From: Amycolatopsis sp. FDAARGOS 1241
GTDB taxonomy: Bacteria > Actinomycetota > Actinomycetes > Mycobacteriales > Pseudonocardiaceae
DNA length: 64,000 bases
Assembly: GCF_016889705.1 (NCBI RefSeq)
Contig: NZ_CP069526.1
Span: 6,076,001 to 6,140,000 of the forward strand
Direction of reading: 5' to 3'
In this document: one piece after another, positions 13,544 to 22,957 of the stretch
How the letters are laid out: each line of letters starts with the position of its first letter
Position numbering within the stretch: the stretch's first letter is position 1
Notes under the pieces: model-generated
Database searches by the model: none
What the model saw: the letters and a program-made list of their open reading frames with translations, nothing else
What the model was told of the DNA's origin: nothing
Translations under genes and position numbers: made by a program

Positions 13544-14361
13544 CCGACCTCGAAACCCAGCCGGCACCGGCGGTGCGGATCACGGACCTGACGCACTCGT
13601 TCGGCGACAAGAAGGCCGTCGCCGGTGTCGACCTGGAGATCGTGCCCGGCGAGATCTTCGGGCTGCTCGGCCCGAACGGTGCGGGCAAGACGACCACGAT
13701 CCGCATGATCACCACGCTCCTGCCGATGGATTCGGGATCGATCACCGTGTTCGGGGTGGACGTCGCGAAACGGCGGATGGCCGTGCGGCGGCTGATCGGC
13801 TACGTGCCGCAGCAGCTGTCGGCCGACGGAGCGCTGACCGGGCGCGAGAACGTGGCGCTGTTCGCGCGCCTGTTCGACGTGCCACGCGCACGCCGCCCCG
13901 AGGAGGTGCGCCGCGCATTGGAGCTCGTGGGCCTGCTCGACGAAGCCGACCGGCCCGTGGGCGGCTACTCCGGCGGCATGATCCGCCGGCTGGAGCTGGC
14001 GCAGGCGCTGGTGAGCTCGCCACGGCTGCTGGTGCTCGACGAGCCGACGGTGGGCCTCGACCCGGTGGCCCGCTCGGCCGTGTGGGACCGCATCACCGAG
14101 ATCCGCGTGCGCACCGGCATGACCGTGCTCGTGACGACGCACTACATGGACGAGGCCGAGCAGTACTGCGACCGCGTGGCGCTCATGCACAGCGGGCGCA
14201 TCCGCGCGCTCGGCACGCCGGCCGAGCTCGAGGCCGAGCTGGGCCCGGACTCCACATTGGACGACGTGTTCCGGGCGATGACCGGTGACGCGCTGCAGAG
14301 TGAAACAGGAGGGATGCGCAATGTCCGCGCCACTCGCCGCACCGCCCGTCGTCTCGGCTGA
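13540..14361 (+). CDS. ABC transporter ATP-binding protein, DrrA-like
   Basis: A 273-residue ATPase of the ABC-2 drug export class. Walker A is LLGPNGAGKTTTIRM, the signature motif YSGGMIRRLELAQ, Walker B LLVLDEPTVGLDP and the switch histidine VTTHYMDEAEQ. The C-terminal extension (DSTLDDVFRAMTGDALQ) is the DrrA-type tail. The GTG start overlaps the MarR stop, and the gene overlaps the downstream permease start by 41 bases. It would power export of a hydrophobic drug-like compound; the substrate is unknown. Confidence 0.92.
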   Translation: MTDLETQPAPAVRITDLTHSFGDKKAVAGVDLEIVPGEIFGLLGPNGAGKTTTIRMITTLLPMDSGSITVFGVDVAKRRMAVRRLIGYVPQQLSADGALTGRENVALFARLFDVPRARRPEEVRRALELVGLLDEADRPVGGYSGGMIRRLELAQALVSSPRLLVLDEPTVGLDPVARSAVWDRITEIRVRTGMTVLVTTHYMDEAEQYCDRVALMHSGRIRALGTPAELEAELGPDSTLDDVFRAMTGDALQSETGGMRNVRATRRTARRLG

Positions 14362-15142
14362 CCCGGGGCCGCTCGAACAGCTGCGGATCCTGCTCTCGCG
14401 CATCGGCGCGATGTGCCTGGTGGAGCTGCAGAAGCTGCGCCGCGACCAGTCGGAGCTCATCACGCGCGCGATCCAGCCCGCGCTGTGGCTGCTGATCTTC
14501 GGCGAGACGTTCACCCGGATCCACGCCATCCCCACCGGCTCGATCCCCTACCTCGACTACCTCGCGCCCGGGATCCTCGCGCAGTCGGCGCTGTTCATCG
14601 CGATCTTCTACGGCATCCAGATCATCTGGGAACGCGACGCGGGCGTGCTCGCCAAGCTGCTCGTGACGCCGACACCGCGCGCCGCGCTCGTGGCGGGCAA
14701 AGCGTTCGCGGCGGGTATTCGCGCGCTCGTGCAGGCGCTGATGGTGCTCGTGCTCTCGGCGATCCTCGGCGTCGGGCTCACCGCGAACCCGCTGCGGCTG
14801 CTGGGCATGGTCGTGGTCGTGATCCTCGGGTCCGCGTTCTTCTGCTGCTTCTCGATCGTGATCGCCGGCATCGTGCTTTCGCGCGAGCGGCTGATGGGCA
14901 TCGGACAGGCCATCACGATGCCGCTGTTCTTCGGGTCCAACGCCCTCTACCCGGTGGCCCTGATGCCCGGCTGGCTGAAGGTGCTGAGCCACCTCAACCC
15001 GTTGAGCTACCAGGTGGACGCACTGCGCGGACTTTTGATCGGCACCCCGGCCAACCTCGCGCTGGACTTCGGCGTCCTTGTGGGTGCGACGGCGATCGCC
15101 ATCGGCGTCGCTTCGGCACTGCTCGGAAGGTTGGCCCGATGA
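14321..15142 (+). CDS. ABC-2 type permease, DrrB-like
   Basis: A 273-residue membrane protein with six predicted helices and the ABC-2 permease pattern, including the conserved cytoplasmic segment ERDAGVLAKLLVTPTPRAAL and the late motif LPGWLKVLSHLNPLSYQVDA (here MPGWLKVLSHLNPL). ATG 14321 is preceded by AGGAGG at 8 bp; a longer frame from 14285 is not supported. It is the membrane partner of the DrrA-like ATPase in the MarR-controlled operon. Confidence 0.9.
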   Translation: MSAPLAAPPVVSADPGPLEQLRILLSRIGAMCLVELQKLRRDQSELITRAIQPALWLLIFGETFTRIHAIPTGSIPYLDYLAPGILAQSALFIAIFYGIQIIWERDAGVLAKLLVTPTPRAALVAGKAFAAGIRALVQALMVLVLSAILGVGLTANPLRLLGMVVVVILGSAFFCCFSIVIAGIVLSRERLMGIGQAITMPLFFGSNALYPVALMPGWLKVLSHLNPLSYQVDALRGLLIGTPANLALDFGVLVGATAIAIGVASALLGRLAR

Positions 15143-15199
15143 AACACTCGTCCTCGCACCCCACAGCTTTTACACGAGTCCCGTCGTAGGTTGGGAACC

Positions 15200-17317
15200 G
15201 TGGCAAAAGGCAAGGGGGTAGCCCCGTTCCTCGGGTTGTGCGTCCTGGCGGGCGTCCTGGTCGCGGGCGTGCTGGCGCCCGTCACGATCGGTGCGGGCGT
15301 TCTGTCCAATCAGGTCAGTGACTCCGTCGACGCGATCTCCGCGGACCTGGAGCACGCGGACCCGCCACTCGTGACGACCGTGACGGACCGCAATGGCGGC
15401 GCGATCGCGACTTTGTACTCGCAGTACCGCGTTCCGGTCACCGCGGCACAGATCTCCCCCGCGATGAAGGCCGCGATCGTCGACATCGAGGACCGCCGCT
15501 TCTACTCCGAAGGCGGCGTGGACCCGCAGGGCATGCTGCGCGCCGCGGTCAACGACAGCTCGGGCGGCAACCTGCAGGGCGCGTCGACGATCACGCAGCA
15601 GTACGTGAAGAACTACCTCATCAACGTCGTCGACCGGGGGGACAAGTCGGCACAGGAGAAGGACCGGGAAGATTCGCTGGCGCGCAAGCTGCGTGAGGCC
15701 AAGATGGCGGTGCAGCTGAGCCAGAGCGTGTCGAAGGACGACGTGCTCGCCGATTACCTGAACGTGGTCGAGTACACCGGCACCGTGTACGGCGTCGGCG
15801 CGGCGGCGCAAGCGTACTTCGAGACCAGCGCGGACAAATTGACCGTGCCGCAAGCCGCATTGCTCGCGGGCATGGTGAACAACCCGAGCGTCTACAACCC
15901 GTACACGCATCCGGACAACGCGCTCAAGCGGCGCAACGCCGTCATCGACGCCATGGTGTCGGCGAAGTCGATCCCCGCTTCCTACGGAGCCGAGGCGAAA
16001 GCGACCCCGCTCGGCGTGGTCGGCACGGCCCCGCAAGCGCCGTCGAGCACCTGCATGGGCGTGGCGCCGGACGCCGGGTTCTTCTGCCAGTACGCAGTGG
16101 ACTACCTCGAGCAGGCGGGCTTGACCGCTGACCAGATCGACACCGGCGGCTACGTCGTGAAGACGACGATGGACCCACGCGTGAGCCAGGTCGTCAAGGA
16201 CGCCGTGGACGCCAACGTCCCGACCACGCAGGACGGCGTGGCCAACACGTTCGCCGTCGTGCAGCCGGGCGCCGGCGGACACCAGGTGCTCGCCATGATC
16301 GCCAACCGCAACTACGGCACGGACGCGTCCCAGGGCGAGACGTCGACGAACATCGTCGCGAACGCGAGCAACAAGTTCGGCGCCGGTTCGTCGTTCAAGA
16401 TCTTCACCACGGCCGCCGCGATGGTGGCGGGCAAGGCGGGGCTGAACACGCCGCTGCCCAACCCGTTCAGCGACTGCTTCATGCCGCCGAACGCGAACAA
16501 GTACACCCACTGCTACCCGGTGAGCAACGACGGCACGAGCTACCCGAACCCCATCTCGGTCGCCAACGGGCTGGCGACGTCGCCGAACGTCGCGTTCGTG
16601 GGGCTCGAATCGCAGGTCGGCATGCCGGCCGTGCTCGACATGGCCCGGAAGCTGGGGCTGCGCAACACCATGGCGACCAACGACGCGGGCAGCACGCCGA
16701 TCACCGACCCGTCGGACGCGCGGTCGAAGAACCCGCAGTACGACGAGCCGCAATCGCAGTACTTCCAGAACCTGCTGTCGTTCACGCTCGGCAACAGCCC
16801 GGTGAGCCCGCTGGAGATGGCGAACGTGTCGGCGACGTTGATGAGCGGCGGCACGTGGTGCCCACCGAACCCGATCCTGTCGGTCACGGACCGCAACGGC
16901 CGGCCGGTGCCGGTGAAGCAGCAAGCGTGCGAGCAGGTCATCCCGACGGGCGTGGCGAACACGCTGGAGGCCGGGCTGTCGCAGGACACCACGATCGGCA
17001 CCTCCGCCGCCGCGGCGCACGCCGCCGGCTGGACCCGCCCGGACATCGGCAAGACCGGCACCACGCAGGAGTCGGAGTCCGTCGCCTTCGTCGGCGGCGT
17101 CGACAACTACGCCGTCTCTTCGATGGTGTTCGCCGATGGCTCGCACCCCACCGAAATCTGTCCCGGCACACCCGTCCACCTCGGCAACTGCGGGCACGGC
17201 GCGTTCGGTGGCACGGTGGCGGCACCGCCGTACTTCCATGCGATGAGCACCCTGCTGGCCGGTGTCCCCGACACCCCCATCCCTCCGCCGGACCCGCAAT
17301 ACCTCGGCGGGCACTGA
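15200..17317 (+). CDS. class A penicillin-binding protein (glycosyltransferase/transpeptidase)
   Basis: A 705-residue bifunctional cell-wall enzyme. A short cytoplasmic start is followed by one membrane helix (~8-35). Residues ~75-260 are the GT51 glycosyltransferase with catalytic Glu97 in IEDRRFYSEGG and the GASTITQQYVKN motif. Residues ~345-690 are the transpeptidase with SSFK (Ser397 nucleophile, Lys400), SPN (461-463) and KTG (618-620). It polymerises and cross-links peptidoglycan outside the membrane. GTG 15200 was chosen; TTG 15191 is also in frame. No PASTA domains follow, and the C-terminus ends in a short proline-rich tail. It stands alone between the efflux operon and a terminator. 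Confidence 0.92.
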   Translation: MAKGKGVAPFLGLCVLAGVLVAGVLAPVTIGAGVLSNQVSDSVDAISADLEHADPPLVTTVTDRNGGAIATLYSQYRVPVTAAQISPAMKAAIVDIEDRRFYSEGGVDPQGMLRAAVNDSSGGNLQGASTITQQYVKNYLINVVDRGDKSAQEKDREDSLARKLREAKMAVQLSQSVSKDDVLADYLNVVEYTGTVYGVGAAAQAYFETSADKLTVPQAALLAGMVNNPSVYNPYTHPDNALKRRNAVIDAMVSAKSIPASYGAEAKATPLGVVGTAPQAPSSTCMGVAPDAGFFCQYAVDYLEQAGLTADQIDTGGYVVKTTMDPRVSQVVKDAVDANVPTTQDGVANTFAVVQPGAGGHQVLAMIANRNYGTDASQGETSTNIVANASNKFGAGSSFKIFTTAAAMVAGKAGLNTPLPNPFSDCFMPPNANKYTHCYPVSNDGTSYPNPISVANGLATSPNVAFVGLESQVGMPAVLDMARKLGLRNTMATNDAGSTPITDPSDARSKNPQYDEPQSQYFQNLLSFTLGNSPVSPLEMANVSATLMSGGTWCPPNPILSVTDRNGRPVPVKQQACEQVIPTGVANTLEAGLSQDTTIGTSAAAAHAAGWTRPDIGKTGTTQESESVAFVGGVDNYAVSSMVFADGSHPTEICPGTPVHLGNCGHGAFGGTVAAPPYFHAMSTLLAGVPDTPIPPPDPQYLGGH

Positions 17318-17319
17318 AC

Positions 17320-17363
17320 ACCCGCGGCGGGAGCCGGCCACCCGGCCGCCGCCCGCTGCGGGT
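17320..17363. terminator. hairpin terminator between convergent genes
   Basis: ACCCGCGGCGGG (17320-17331) pairs with CCCGCTGCGGGT (17352-17363) with one G-U wobble, and an inner GCCGG/CCGGC pair extends the stem. It lies directly after the PBP stop and before the end of the convergent aldehyde dehydrogenase gene. Confidence 0.6.
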
Positions 17364-17368
17364 AATGC

Positions 17369-18838
17369 TCAGCCGAACAGCGGCGGCGGCAGTTCCTCCG
17401 CCAGGACGATCGACTTCAGCTGCGTGTACATGTCCAGCGTTTCCTTGCAGTACTCACGCCCCAGGCCGCTGCCCTTGTAACCGCCGAAGGGTGAGCCGTC
17501 GACGAGGTTGAAGTACTGGTTGACCCAGACGGACCCGGCCTGGAGGCGGTCGGCCGTGCGCATCGCGTTCTTCAGGCCCGTGGTGTAGACGCCGGCGGCG
17601 AGGCCGTACTCGACGCCGTTCGCCTGGTCGATCATGGCGTCGAAGTCCTTCCAGCGGATCACCGACAGCACGGGGCCGAAGATCTCCTCCTGCGCGATGC
17701 GGCTGGAGTTCTCCGTTTCGAACACGGTGGGCTCGATGAACCAACCGTGCTCGCTGCCGGCGACGGAGGCGCGGCCGCCGCCGGTGACGAGCGACGAGTC
17801 GGCGCGGCCGGAGTCGATGTAGTCCAGCACGCGCTGCCCCTGCTTCTCCGACACTAGGCAGCCCAGGCGCGTGGCGGGGTCCAGCGGGGACCCCACGCGC
17901 ACACCCTCGAAACTCGCGCGCAGCTTGCCCAGAAAGTCGTCGTACAGGTCGTCGTGCACGAACAGGCGGGTACCGGCGAGGCACGACTGGCCGTTGCAGT
18001 ACGTGGCGGCGAATGTCGCGTTGTCGATCACGCGGTCGAGGTCCTCGATGTCCGGGAACACGATGTTCGGGCTCTTGCCGCCCAGCTCCAGCGACACCGG
18101 CACGAGCCGGTCGGCGCCGGCGTGGGCGACGAGGCGGCCTACCTCCGCGGAGCCGGTGAACGCGAGCTTGTCGACGTCCGGGTGCGCCGTCAGCGCCGCG
18201 CCCGCCTCCTCGCCGAAGCCCGGCACGACGTTCACCACACCGGGCGGGAAGAGCTCGGCCAGCTTCGCACACAGCTCCAATGTGGACAGTGACGCGTTCT
18301 CGTCCGGCTTGAGCACCACGGTGTTGCCCGCCGCGAGCGCCGGGGCGAGCTTGAACGCCGTCATGATGGCCGGCACGTTCCACGGGATGATCTGGCCGAC
18401 CACGCCGATCGGCTCGCGCTTGGCGATCGCCCAACCACCGGTGACGGGGTGGTTCCAGCCGTCGTGCGTCACGGCCGCCGCGGCGAAGAAGCGGTACTGC
18501 CCCACGGCGATCCGGTGGTCCAGCGGGGTTTCGAAGATCGTGCGGCCGATGTCTTTCGTGTCGATGGTCGCGAGCCGCTCGGCGTTGGCCTCGATCCAGT
18601 CGGCGAGGCGGTGCAGCAGCAGCGCGCGCTCCCCGGGCCGCGTCGCCGACCACTTGGGGAATGCCGCGCGGGCGGCGGCGACCGCGGCGTCGACGTCGGC
18701 CTTGCCGCCCCGGGTGATCGTGGCGAGCTGCTCGCCGGTCGCGGCGTCCACCGCCGGGAACGTCTCGGTCGAAAGCGAGCGGAACTCACCGTTGATCAGG
18801 GGTTCGTAGTGGGAAGCGAGCGCCGGTTCGACGGTCAC
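17369..18838 (-). CDS. NAD(P)+-dependent aldehyde dehydrogenase
   Basis: A 489-residue enzyme of the ALDH superfamily that oxidises an aldehyde to the acid. The oxyanion Asn is in IPWNVP (~154), the coenzyme-binding GSAEVG at ~229-234, general base Glu251 in SLELGGKSPN, and nucleophile Cys286 in CNGQSCLAGTR. Length is typical. GTG 18838 was chosen because GGAGGAGGA precedes it at 5 bp; the open frame runs further upstream without support. The AraC-type gene lies 64 bp upstream on the same strand and may control it. Confidence 0.92.
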   Translation of the reverse strand: MTVEPALASHYEPLINGEFRSLSTETFPAVDAATGEQLATITRGGKADVDAAVAAARAAFPKWSATRPGERALLLHRLADWIEANAERLATIDTKDIGRTIFETPLDHRIAVGQYRFFAAAAVTHDGWNHPVTGGWAIAKREPIGVVGQIIPWNVPAIMTAFKLAPALAAGNTVVLKPDENASLSTLELCAKLAELFPPGVVNVVPGFGEEAGAALTAHPDVDKLAFTGSAEVGRLVAHAGADRLVPVSLELGGKSPNIVFPDIEDLDRVIDNATFAATYCNGQSCLAGTRLFVHDDLYDDFLGKLRASFEGVRVGSPLDPATRLGCLVSEKQGQRVLDYIDSGRADSSLVTGGGRASVAGSEHGWFIEPTVFETENSSRIAQEEIFGPVLSVIRWKDFDAMIDQANGVEYGLAAGVYTTGLKNAMRTADRLQAGSVWVNQYFNLVDGSPFGGYKGSGLGREYCKETLDMYTQLKSIVLAEELPPPLFG

Positions 18839-18902
18839 GGTGATCCTCCTCCGCGTGCGTGAGTTGCTTGCCCAGCGGAGTATTCGGGACCGTGACGGAC
18901 AG

Positions 18903-19919
18903 TCAACGCAGCGTGCGCTCCGCGTCCCCCGGCGTGCGCGAACCGGCCGATCCGCCGCGCAACGTCTCGGCCGGGCTGCACCCGAACAGCCGCCGGTGCT
19001 CGACACTGAACCGCCCGGCGTTGCCGAATCCCCAGCGCGCCGCGACGGCCGCCACCGTCGTGTCCTCCGGCGACCGCTCCCGCAGCTCCGCGTGCGCGCG
19101 CCGCAGCCGCGTCTCCCTCAGGTACGCCACCGGCGACGGCCGCCCGGCCCGTGCGAACGCCGCCTGCAGGCCGCGCACGCTCAGCCGTGCCGCCGCGGCG
19201 ATCTCCAGCAACCCGATGTCGTCACCGGCGTTCAGCTCGATGAACGCTTCCGCCCGCCGCACCGCCGCCGGCGACACCTGCCCGGCGGGCGCGGGGTCGT
19301 CGGCGCCGAACGTGCTGGGATAGGCCTCCAGCAGCGCCGTCGCCGCGAGCCGGAAGAGCTGCGCGGCCAACAGCGGGCTGCCGGCCATCCCGCCGGCCGC
19401 GCGCGATTCGTCGAGCAGGAGCCGCGTCGCGGTGTCCCACCGGCGCGCCGCGGCCGCCGACACCGGCGCGCCGAGCCCGAACCGCACCGGGCGCGGCTCG
19501 TCCCAGCCACGCAGCTCGGCGGCGACGCGTTCGAGCCCGTCGCGATCCAGCACGGTGTTGAGCACTTCGGCATCCTCGTACCAGCGCAGCTGGTAGGAGC
19601 CGTACGCGTCCATCACCAGCGCGCCGGAGCCCGCGCCGACCAGTCCGTCGGCTGCCGACCGCACCGCGAAACGGCCCTTGAGCGGGCGCGTGACGAGCAC
19701 GAAGTCGTCGAACGGCACCGGGTCCACGCGCACCTCGGCCCCGCCGTAGACGAGGTCGAACAAGCGCACCTTGGCGAACCCGCGCGAGCTCTGCCGGCAG
19801 ACGAACCCGCGCGAGCCGCCGACGAGGTCGAGCCGGTGCGGGCAGTAGACATCGCTGAGCCGGGAGCGCGCCTCGTCCGGGTCGTGCGTGTCGACCTCGG
19901 GTTTCACCGCAGCACCCAT
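18903..19919 (-). CDS. AraC-family transcriptional regulator
   Basis: A 338-residue regulator with a C-terminal AraC/XylS DNA-binding domain (residues ~225-325): IGLLEIAAAARLSVRGLQAAF is the first helix-turn-helix and VAAVAARWGFGNAGRFSVEHRR the second. The N-terminal ~200 residues resemble the AraC-binding-like (NimR/FeaR type) sensor domain. It diverges from the 2-aminobenzoate-CoA ligase-like gene across a 99-bp AT-rich gap containing TGTATTACA, and precedes the aldehyde dehydrogenase on its own strand. It could control either. Confidence 0.87.
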   Translation of the reverse strand: MGAAVKPEVDTHDPDEARSRLSDVYCPHRLDLVGGSRGFVCRQSSRGFAKVRLFDLVYGGAEVRVDPVPFDDFVLVTRPLKGRFAVRSAADGLVGAGSGALVMDAYGSYQLRWYEDAEVLNTVLDRDGLERVAAELRGWDEPRPVRFGLGAPVSAAAARRWDTATRLLLDESRAAGGMAGSPLLAAQLFRLAATALLEAYPSTFGADDPAPAGQVSPAAVRRAEAFIELNAGDDIGLLEIAAAARLSVRGLQAAFARAGRPSPVAYLRETRLRRAHAELRERSPEDTTVAAVAARWGFGNAGRFSVEHRRLFGCSPAETLRGGSAGSRTPGDAERTLR

Positions 19920-20018
19920 GGCCCGGCCCCCTTCGGCCGCTCTAGCGCCTTCCTGACGATCGTAAATTGTATTACAGTGGCGTTCTCCTGACGGCCGCCA
20001 CGGGAAATGAGGTCAGCC

Positions 20019-21683
20019 GTGCAGCTCACGCCCAGTGCCCACGTGGATTCGTTCTGCCGGGACAACTTGCCTCCCTTCGACCAGTGGCCGGAGTTGCACT
20101 TCGACCTGCCCGAACTGCACTACCCCGAGCGGCTCAACGCCGCCACCCGGCTGCTCGACGGAGCCGTCGCGAAATGGGGACCCGACCGGCCCGCGGTGCT
20201 CTCGCCCACGACCAGCTGGACCTACGGCGAACTGCTCGCCCGTGCCAACCGGATCGCCGGCACGCTGAGGAGCCTGGGCGTCGTGCCCGGCAACCGCGTG
20301 CTGCTGCGCGGCCCGAACACCCCGTGGCTCGCCGCGTGCTGGCTCGGCGTGCTCAAAGCCGGTGCGGTCGCCGTGGCCACCATGCCGATGCTGCGCACCC
20401 ACGAGCTCACGAAGATCGTCGACGCCTCCTGCCCCACCCTGGCACTGGCCGACCACCGCTACACCGAGGACCTGCTGCCGTTCGACCTGCCGCTGATCGC
20501 CTACGGCGGCGACGGCCCCGACGACCTCGCCGCGCGCAGCGCCCCGCAGCCCGCGACGTTCGACGACGTCGAGACCGCCGCCGACGACGTCGCGATCCTC
20601 GCGTTCACCTCGGGCACCACCGGCCGGCCGAAGGCCACCATGCACTTCCACCGCGACCTGCTCGCCATCGCGGACACGTTCTCGCGGCACGTCGTGAAAC
20701 CCGAACCGGGCGACGTTTTCACCGGCACGCCGCCGCTCGCGTTCACCTTCGGGCTCGGCGGGCTGCTCGTGTTCCCGCTGCACGCCGGCGCCGCCACGCT
20801 GCTCATCGAACGCGCGACCCCGCTCGAGCTCGCCGATCTCGCGGCGGAGCACCACGTCACCGTGCTGTTCACCGCGCCCACCGCGTACCGCGCGATCCTC
20901 GCGTCCGACCGCCGCCCGCTGCTCGCCGGTCTGCGCCGCGCGGTCTCGGCGGGCGAGGCGCTGCCCGCGAGCGTCGCCACCGACTTCCACGAGGCGACGG
21001 GCCGCCGGCTCATCGACGGCATCGGCAGCACCGAGATGCTGCACGTGTTCATCTCCGCCGCCGACGAGGACACGCGTCCGGGCTGCACCGGCCGCGCCGT
21101 GCCGGGCTACCGCGCGCGGATCGTCGACGACGAGGGCAGACCCGTGCCCGACGGCACCCCCGGACGCCTCGCCGTCCAGGGGCCGACGGGCTGCCGCTAC
21201 CTCGCCGACGACCGCCAGACCGTGTTCGTCGAAGACGGCTGGAACCTCACTGGCGACACGTACGTGCGCGACGAAGACGGCTACTTCCACTACCGTGCCC
21301 GCAGCGACGACATGATCGTGTCGTCGGGGTACAACATCGCGGGTCCAGAGGTCGAGGAAGTGCTGATGGGCCACCCCGACGTGCTGGAGTGCGCGGTGGT
21401 CGCGGCCCCGGACGAGGCACGCGGCTCGATCGTGGCCGCGTACGTGGTGCTTCGCGAAGGTGCGGACGACGGGCCGGCGAAGGTCAAGGAGCTGCAGGAC
21501 TACGCGAAATCCGTTGCGGCGCCGTACAAGTACCCGCGGCGCGTGGAGTTCGTGGCCGGGCTGCCCCGCAACCCCAGTGGTAAGGTCCAACGGTTCCTCC
21601 TGCGCCGCCGCGCGGCGGGGGAGACCGCCGAACCGCAGCCCGTCAGTGCGAGCGGACCGGGCTCAGGTTCCACCCGAGCGTGA
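20019..21683 (+). CDS. 2-aminobenzoate-CoA ligase-like acyl-CoA synthetase
   Basis: A 554-residue AMP-forming ligase. The N-terminus SAHVDSFCRDNLPPFDQWPE followed by LPELHYPERLN is characteristic of the 2-aminobenzoate (anthranilate)-CoA ligase branch. Core motifs are FTSGTTGRPKATMHF (P-loop), GSTEMLHVF, TGDTYVRD, YRARSDDMIVSSGYN and PRNPSGKVQR (catalytic Lys). GTG 20019 has GAGG 6 bp upstream; ATG 20007 is the alternative. The usual partner 2-aminobenzoyl-CoA monooxygenase/reductase is absent here, so substrate assignment is by family resemblance only. Its last 41 bases overlap the end of the convergent anti-sigma kinase gene. Confidence 0.82.
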   Translation: MQLTPSAHVDSFCRDNLPPFDQWPELHFDLPELHYPERLNAATRLLDGAVAKWGPDRPAVLSPTTSWTYGELLARANRIAGTLRSLGVVPGNRVLLRGPNTPWLAACWLGVLKAGAVAVATMPMLRTHELTKIVDASCPTLALADHRYTEDLLPFDLPLIAYGGDGPDDLAARSAPQPATFDDVETAADDVAILAFTSGTTGRPKATMHFHRDLLAIADTFSRHVVKPEPGDVFTGTPPLAFTFGLGGLLVFPLHAGAATLLIERATPLELADLAAEHHVTVLFTAPTAYRAILASDRRPLLAGLRRAVSAGEALPASVATDFHEATGRRLIDGIGSTEMLHVFISAADEDTRPGCTGRAVPGYRARIVDDEGRPVPDGTPGRLAVQGPTGCRYLADDRQTVFVEDGWNLTGDTYVRDEDGYFHYRARSDDMIVSSGYNIAGPEVEEVLMGHPDVLECAVVAAPDEARGSIVAAYVVLREGADDGPAKVKELQDYAKSVAAPYKYPRRVEFVAGLPRNPSGKVQRFLLRRRAAGETAEPQPVSASGPGSGSTRA

Positions 21684-22080
21684 CCACGGTGCCGTCCGCG
21701 CCGCTCGTGATGTCGGCGTGGTCGGCGCTCGCCCGCAACAGGAGCAAACCGCGGCCCCGCAAGGAAACCGGGTTCGGGTCGTCCACCGGTGCGCGCCAGA
21801 GCCCGTGGTCGGTGATCACGACCTCCACGCGGCCCGGGCGCAGCACCGCTTCGAGGTCGACGAGGCCGGGCGTGGTGCCATACGCGTGATCGGCGACGTT
21901 CGCGAGCGCTTCGTAGCTCGCGAGCACGATGTCCTGCGCCAGGTCGTCTTCGACGCCCGCGGCGCGCACCCACGCAGTGAGCGCGTGGCGCAGCGTCCGC
22001 AGCGCACCCGGCTCGGCCACGACGCCAGGGCAGTTCAGCGGGGTGACCTCCCGCCCGGCGGCGTCCTCGGGCACGGCCAC
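21643..22080 (-). CDS. anti-sigma factor-type serine kinase (RsbW/HATPase_c_2)
   Basis: A 145-residue single-domain GHKL ATPase. The N box is LASYEALANVADHAY, the G1 box ITDHGLW and the G2 box GRGLLLLRASAD. Such proteins bind a sigma factor or phosphorylate a STAS partner on serine. It starts with GTG two bases after the stop of the STAS gene, so the pair forms a standard partner-switch unit. The 3' end overlaps the convergent ligase gene. The target sigma factor is not in this cluster. Confidence 0.85.
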   Translation of the reverse strand: MAVPEDAAGREVTPLNCPGVVAEPGALRTLRHALTAWVRAAGVEDDLAQDIVLASYEALANVADHAYGTTPGLVDLEAVLRPGRVEVVITDHGLWRAPVDDPNPVSLRGRGLLLLRASADHADITSGADGTVVTLGWNLSPVRSH

Positions 22081-22082
22081 GG

Positions 22083-22472
22083 TCAGGCCCCCGTTCCCAG
22101 GGCGCCGCTGAGAGCCTCGTCGACAGTGGGGAACAGGCCGATCCACGCGTCGAGACCGGTGCTGGTGAGCGGGCGGGACGTCGCGTTCGACGTGGTGACC
22201 ACGCGCAGGCGCTGCTCCCCCAGCCGCTGGTGCGCGGCGGCCAGCACCTGGAGCCCGGCGGAGCTGAGGAAGGTGACGCCGCGCAGGTCCACCACGAGGA
22301 CGTCCGGGCTCTCGTCGACCGCACCGGACACGACCTCGTCCAGTTCCGGAGCCGTGACCAGGTCGATCTCGCCCGCCACGGTCACCACCGCGGCGGGCCC
22401 GCGCCACCGCACGGAGACCAGCAGATCGCCGCTGTCGCGAGGGCTCGGCACATCCGGCGGAGAAGACGTCAC
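22083..22472 (-). CDS. STAS-domain anti-sigma factor antagonist
   Basis: A 129-residue protein with one STAS domain (~18-120). VTVAGEIDLVTAPEL and DLRGVTFLSSAGLQVL are the family blocks; the first serine of LSSAG is the expected phosphorylation site. Unphosphorylated, such a protein would bind the adjacent HATPase kinase and free its sigma factor. GTG 22472 is used as start. It is followed two bases later by the kinase gene and preceded 47 bp upstream by a response-regulator gene. Confidence 0.87.
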   Translation of the reverse strand: MTSSPPDVPSPRDSGDLLVSVRWRGPAAVVTVAGEIDLVTAPELDEVVSGAVDESPDVLVVDLRGVTFLSSAGLQVLAAAHQRLGEQRLRVVTTSNATSRPLTSTGLDAWIGLFPTVDEALSGALGTGA

Positions 22473-22519
22473 GAGATCCCATCGTGCAGGATCCGCGGCA
22501 CGTCCGCCACTGCCGGCGC

Positions 22520-22957
22520 TCAGCGCGGCAGCTTCACGACGGTGACGAAGAAGTCGTCGATCTGGCGCACGACCTCCACGAACCGGTCGAAGTCCACCGG
22601 CTTGGTCACGTACGCGTTGGCGTGCAGGTCGTAGCTGCGCAGGATGTCCTCCTCGGCTTCCGACGTGGTGAGCACGACGACCGGGATGCTGCGCAGTTCG
22701 GGAGTCGCCTTGACCTCGGCGAGGACCTCGCGGCCGTCTTTGCGGGGCAGGTTGAGGTCGAGCAGGATCAGGCCCGGCCGCGGCGCGTTGGAGTACCGCT
22801 CCTCGCGGCGCAGGAACTGCAGCGCCTCGACGCCGTCGGCCACCACGTACAGGGCGTTGCGGATCTTGTGGTGCTCGAACGCTTCCTGCGTCATGAGCAC
22901 GTCGCCCGGGTCGTCCTCGACGAGGAGGATGTCGATGGGGGCCATGGTGTCGGTCAT
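22520..22957 (-). CDS. single-domain response regulator (Rcp1-like)
   Basis: A 145-residue receiver-only protein. Phosphoacceptor Asp67 lies in [13 protein letters not shown], the acidic pocket in LLVEDDPGD, the switch Thr in [12 protein letters not shown] and the conserved Lys in YVTKPVD. The Rcp1-type insertion ([12 protein letters not shown]) is typical of partners of phytochrome-like kinases. Its ATG overlaps the stop of the histidine kinase (ATGA), so the two are made together and are very likely cognate. With no output domain it probably relays phosphate or binds another protein. Confidence 0.9.
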   Translation of the reverse strand: MTDTMAPIDILLVEDDPGDVLMTQEAFEHHKIRNALYVVADGVEALQFLRREERYSNAPRPGLILLDLNLPRKDGREVLAEVKATPELRSIPVVVLTTSEAEEDILRSYDLHANAYVTKPVDFDRFVEVVRQIDDFFVTVVKLPR

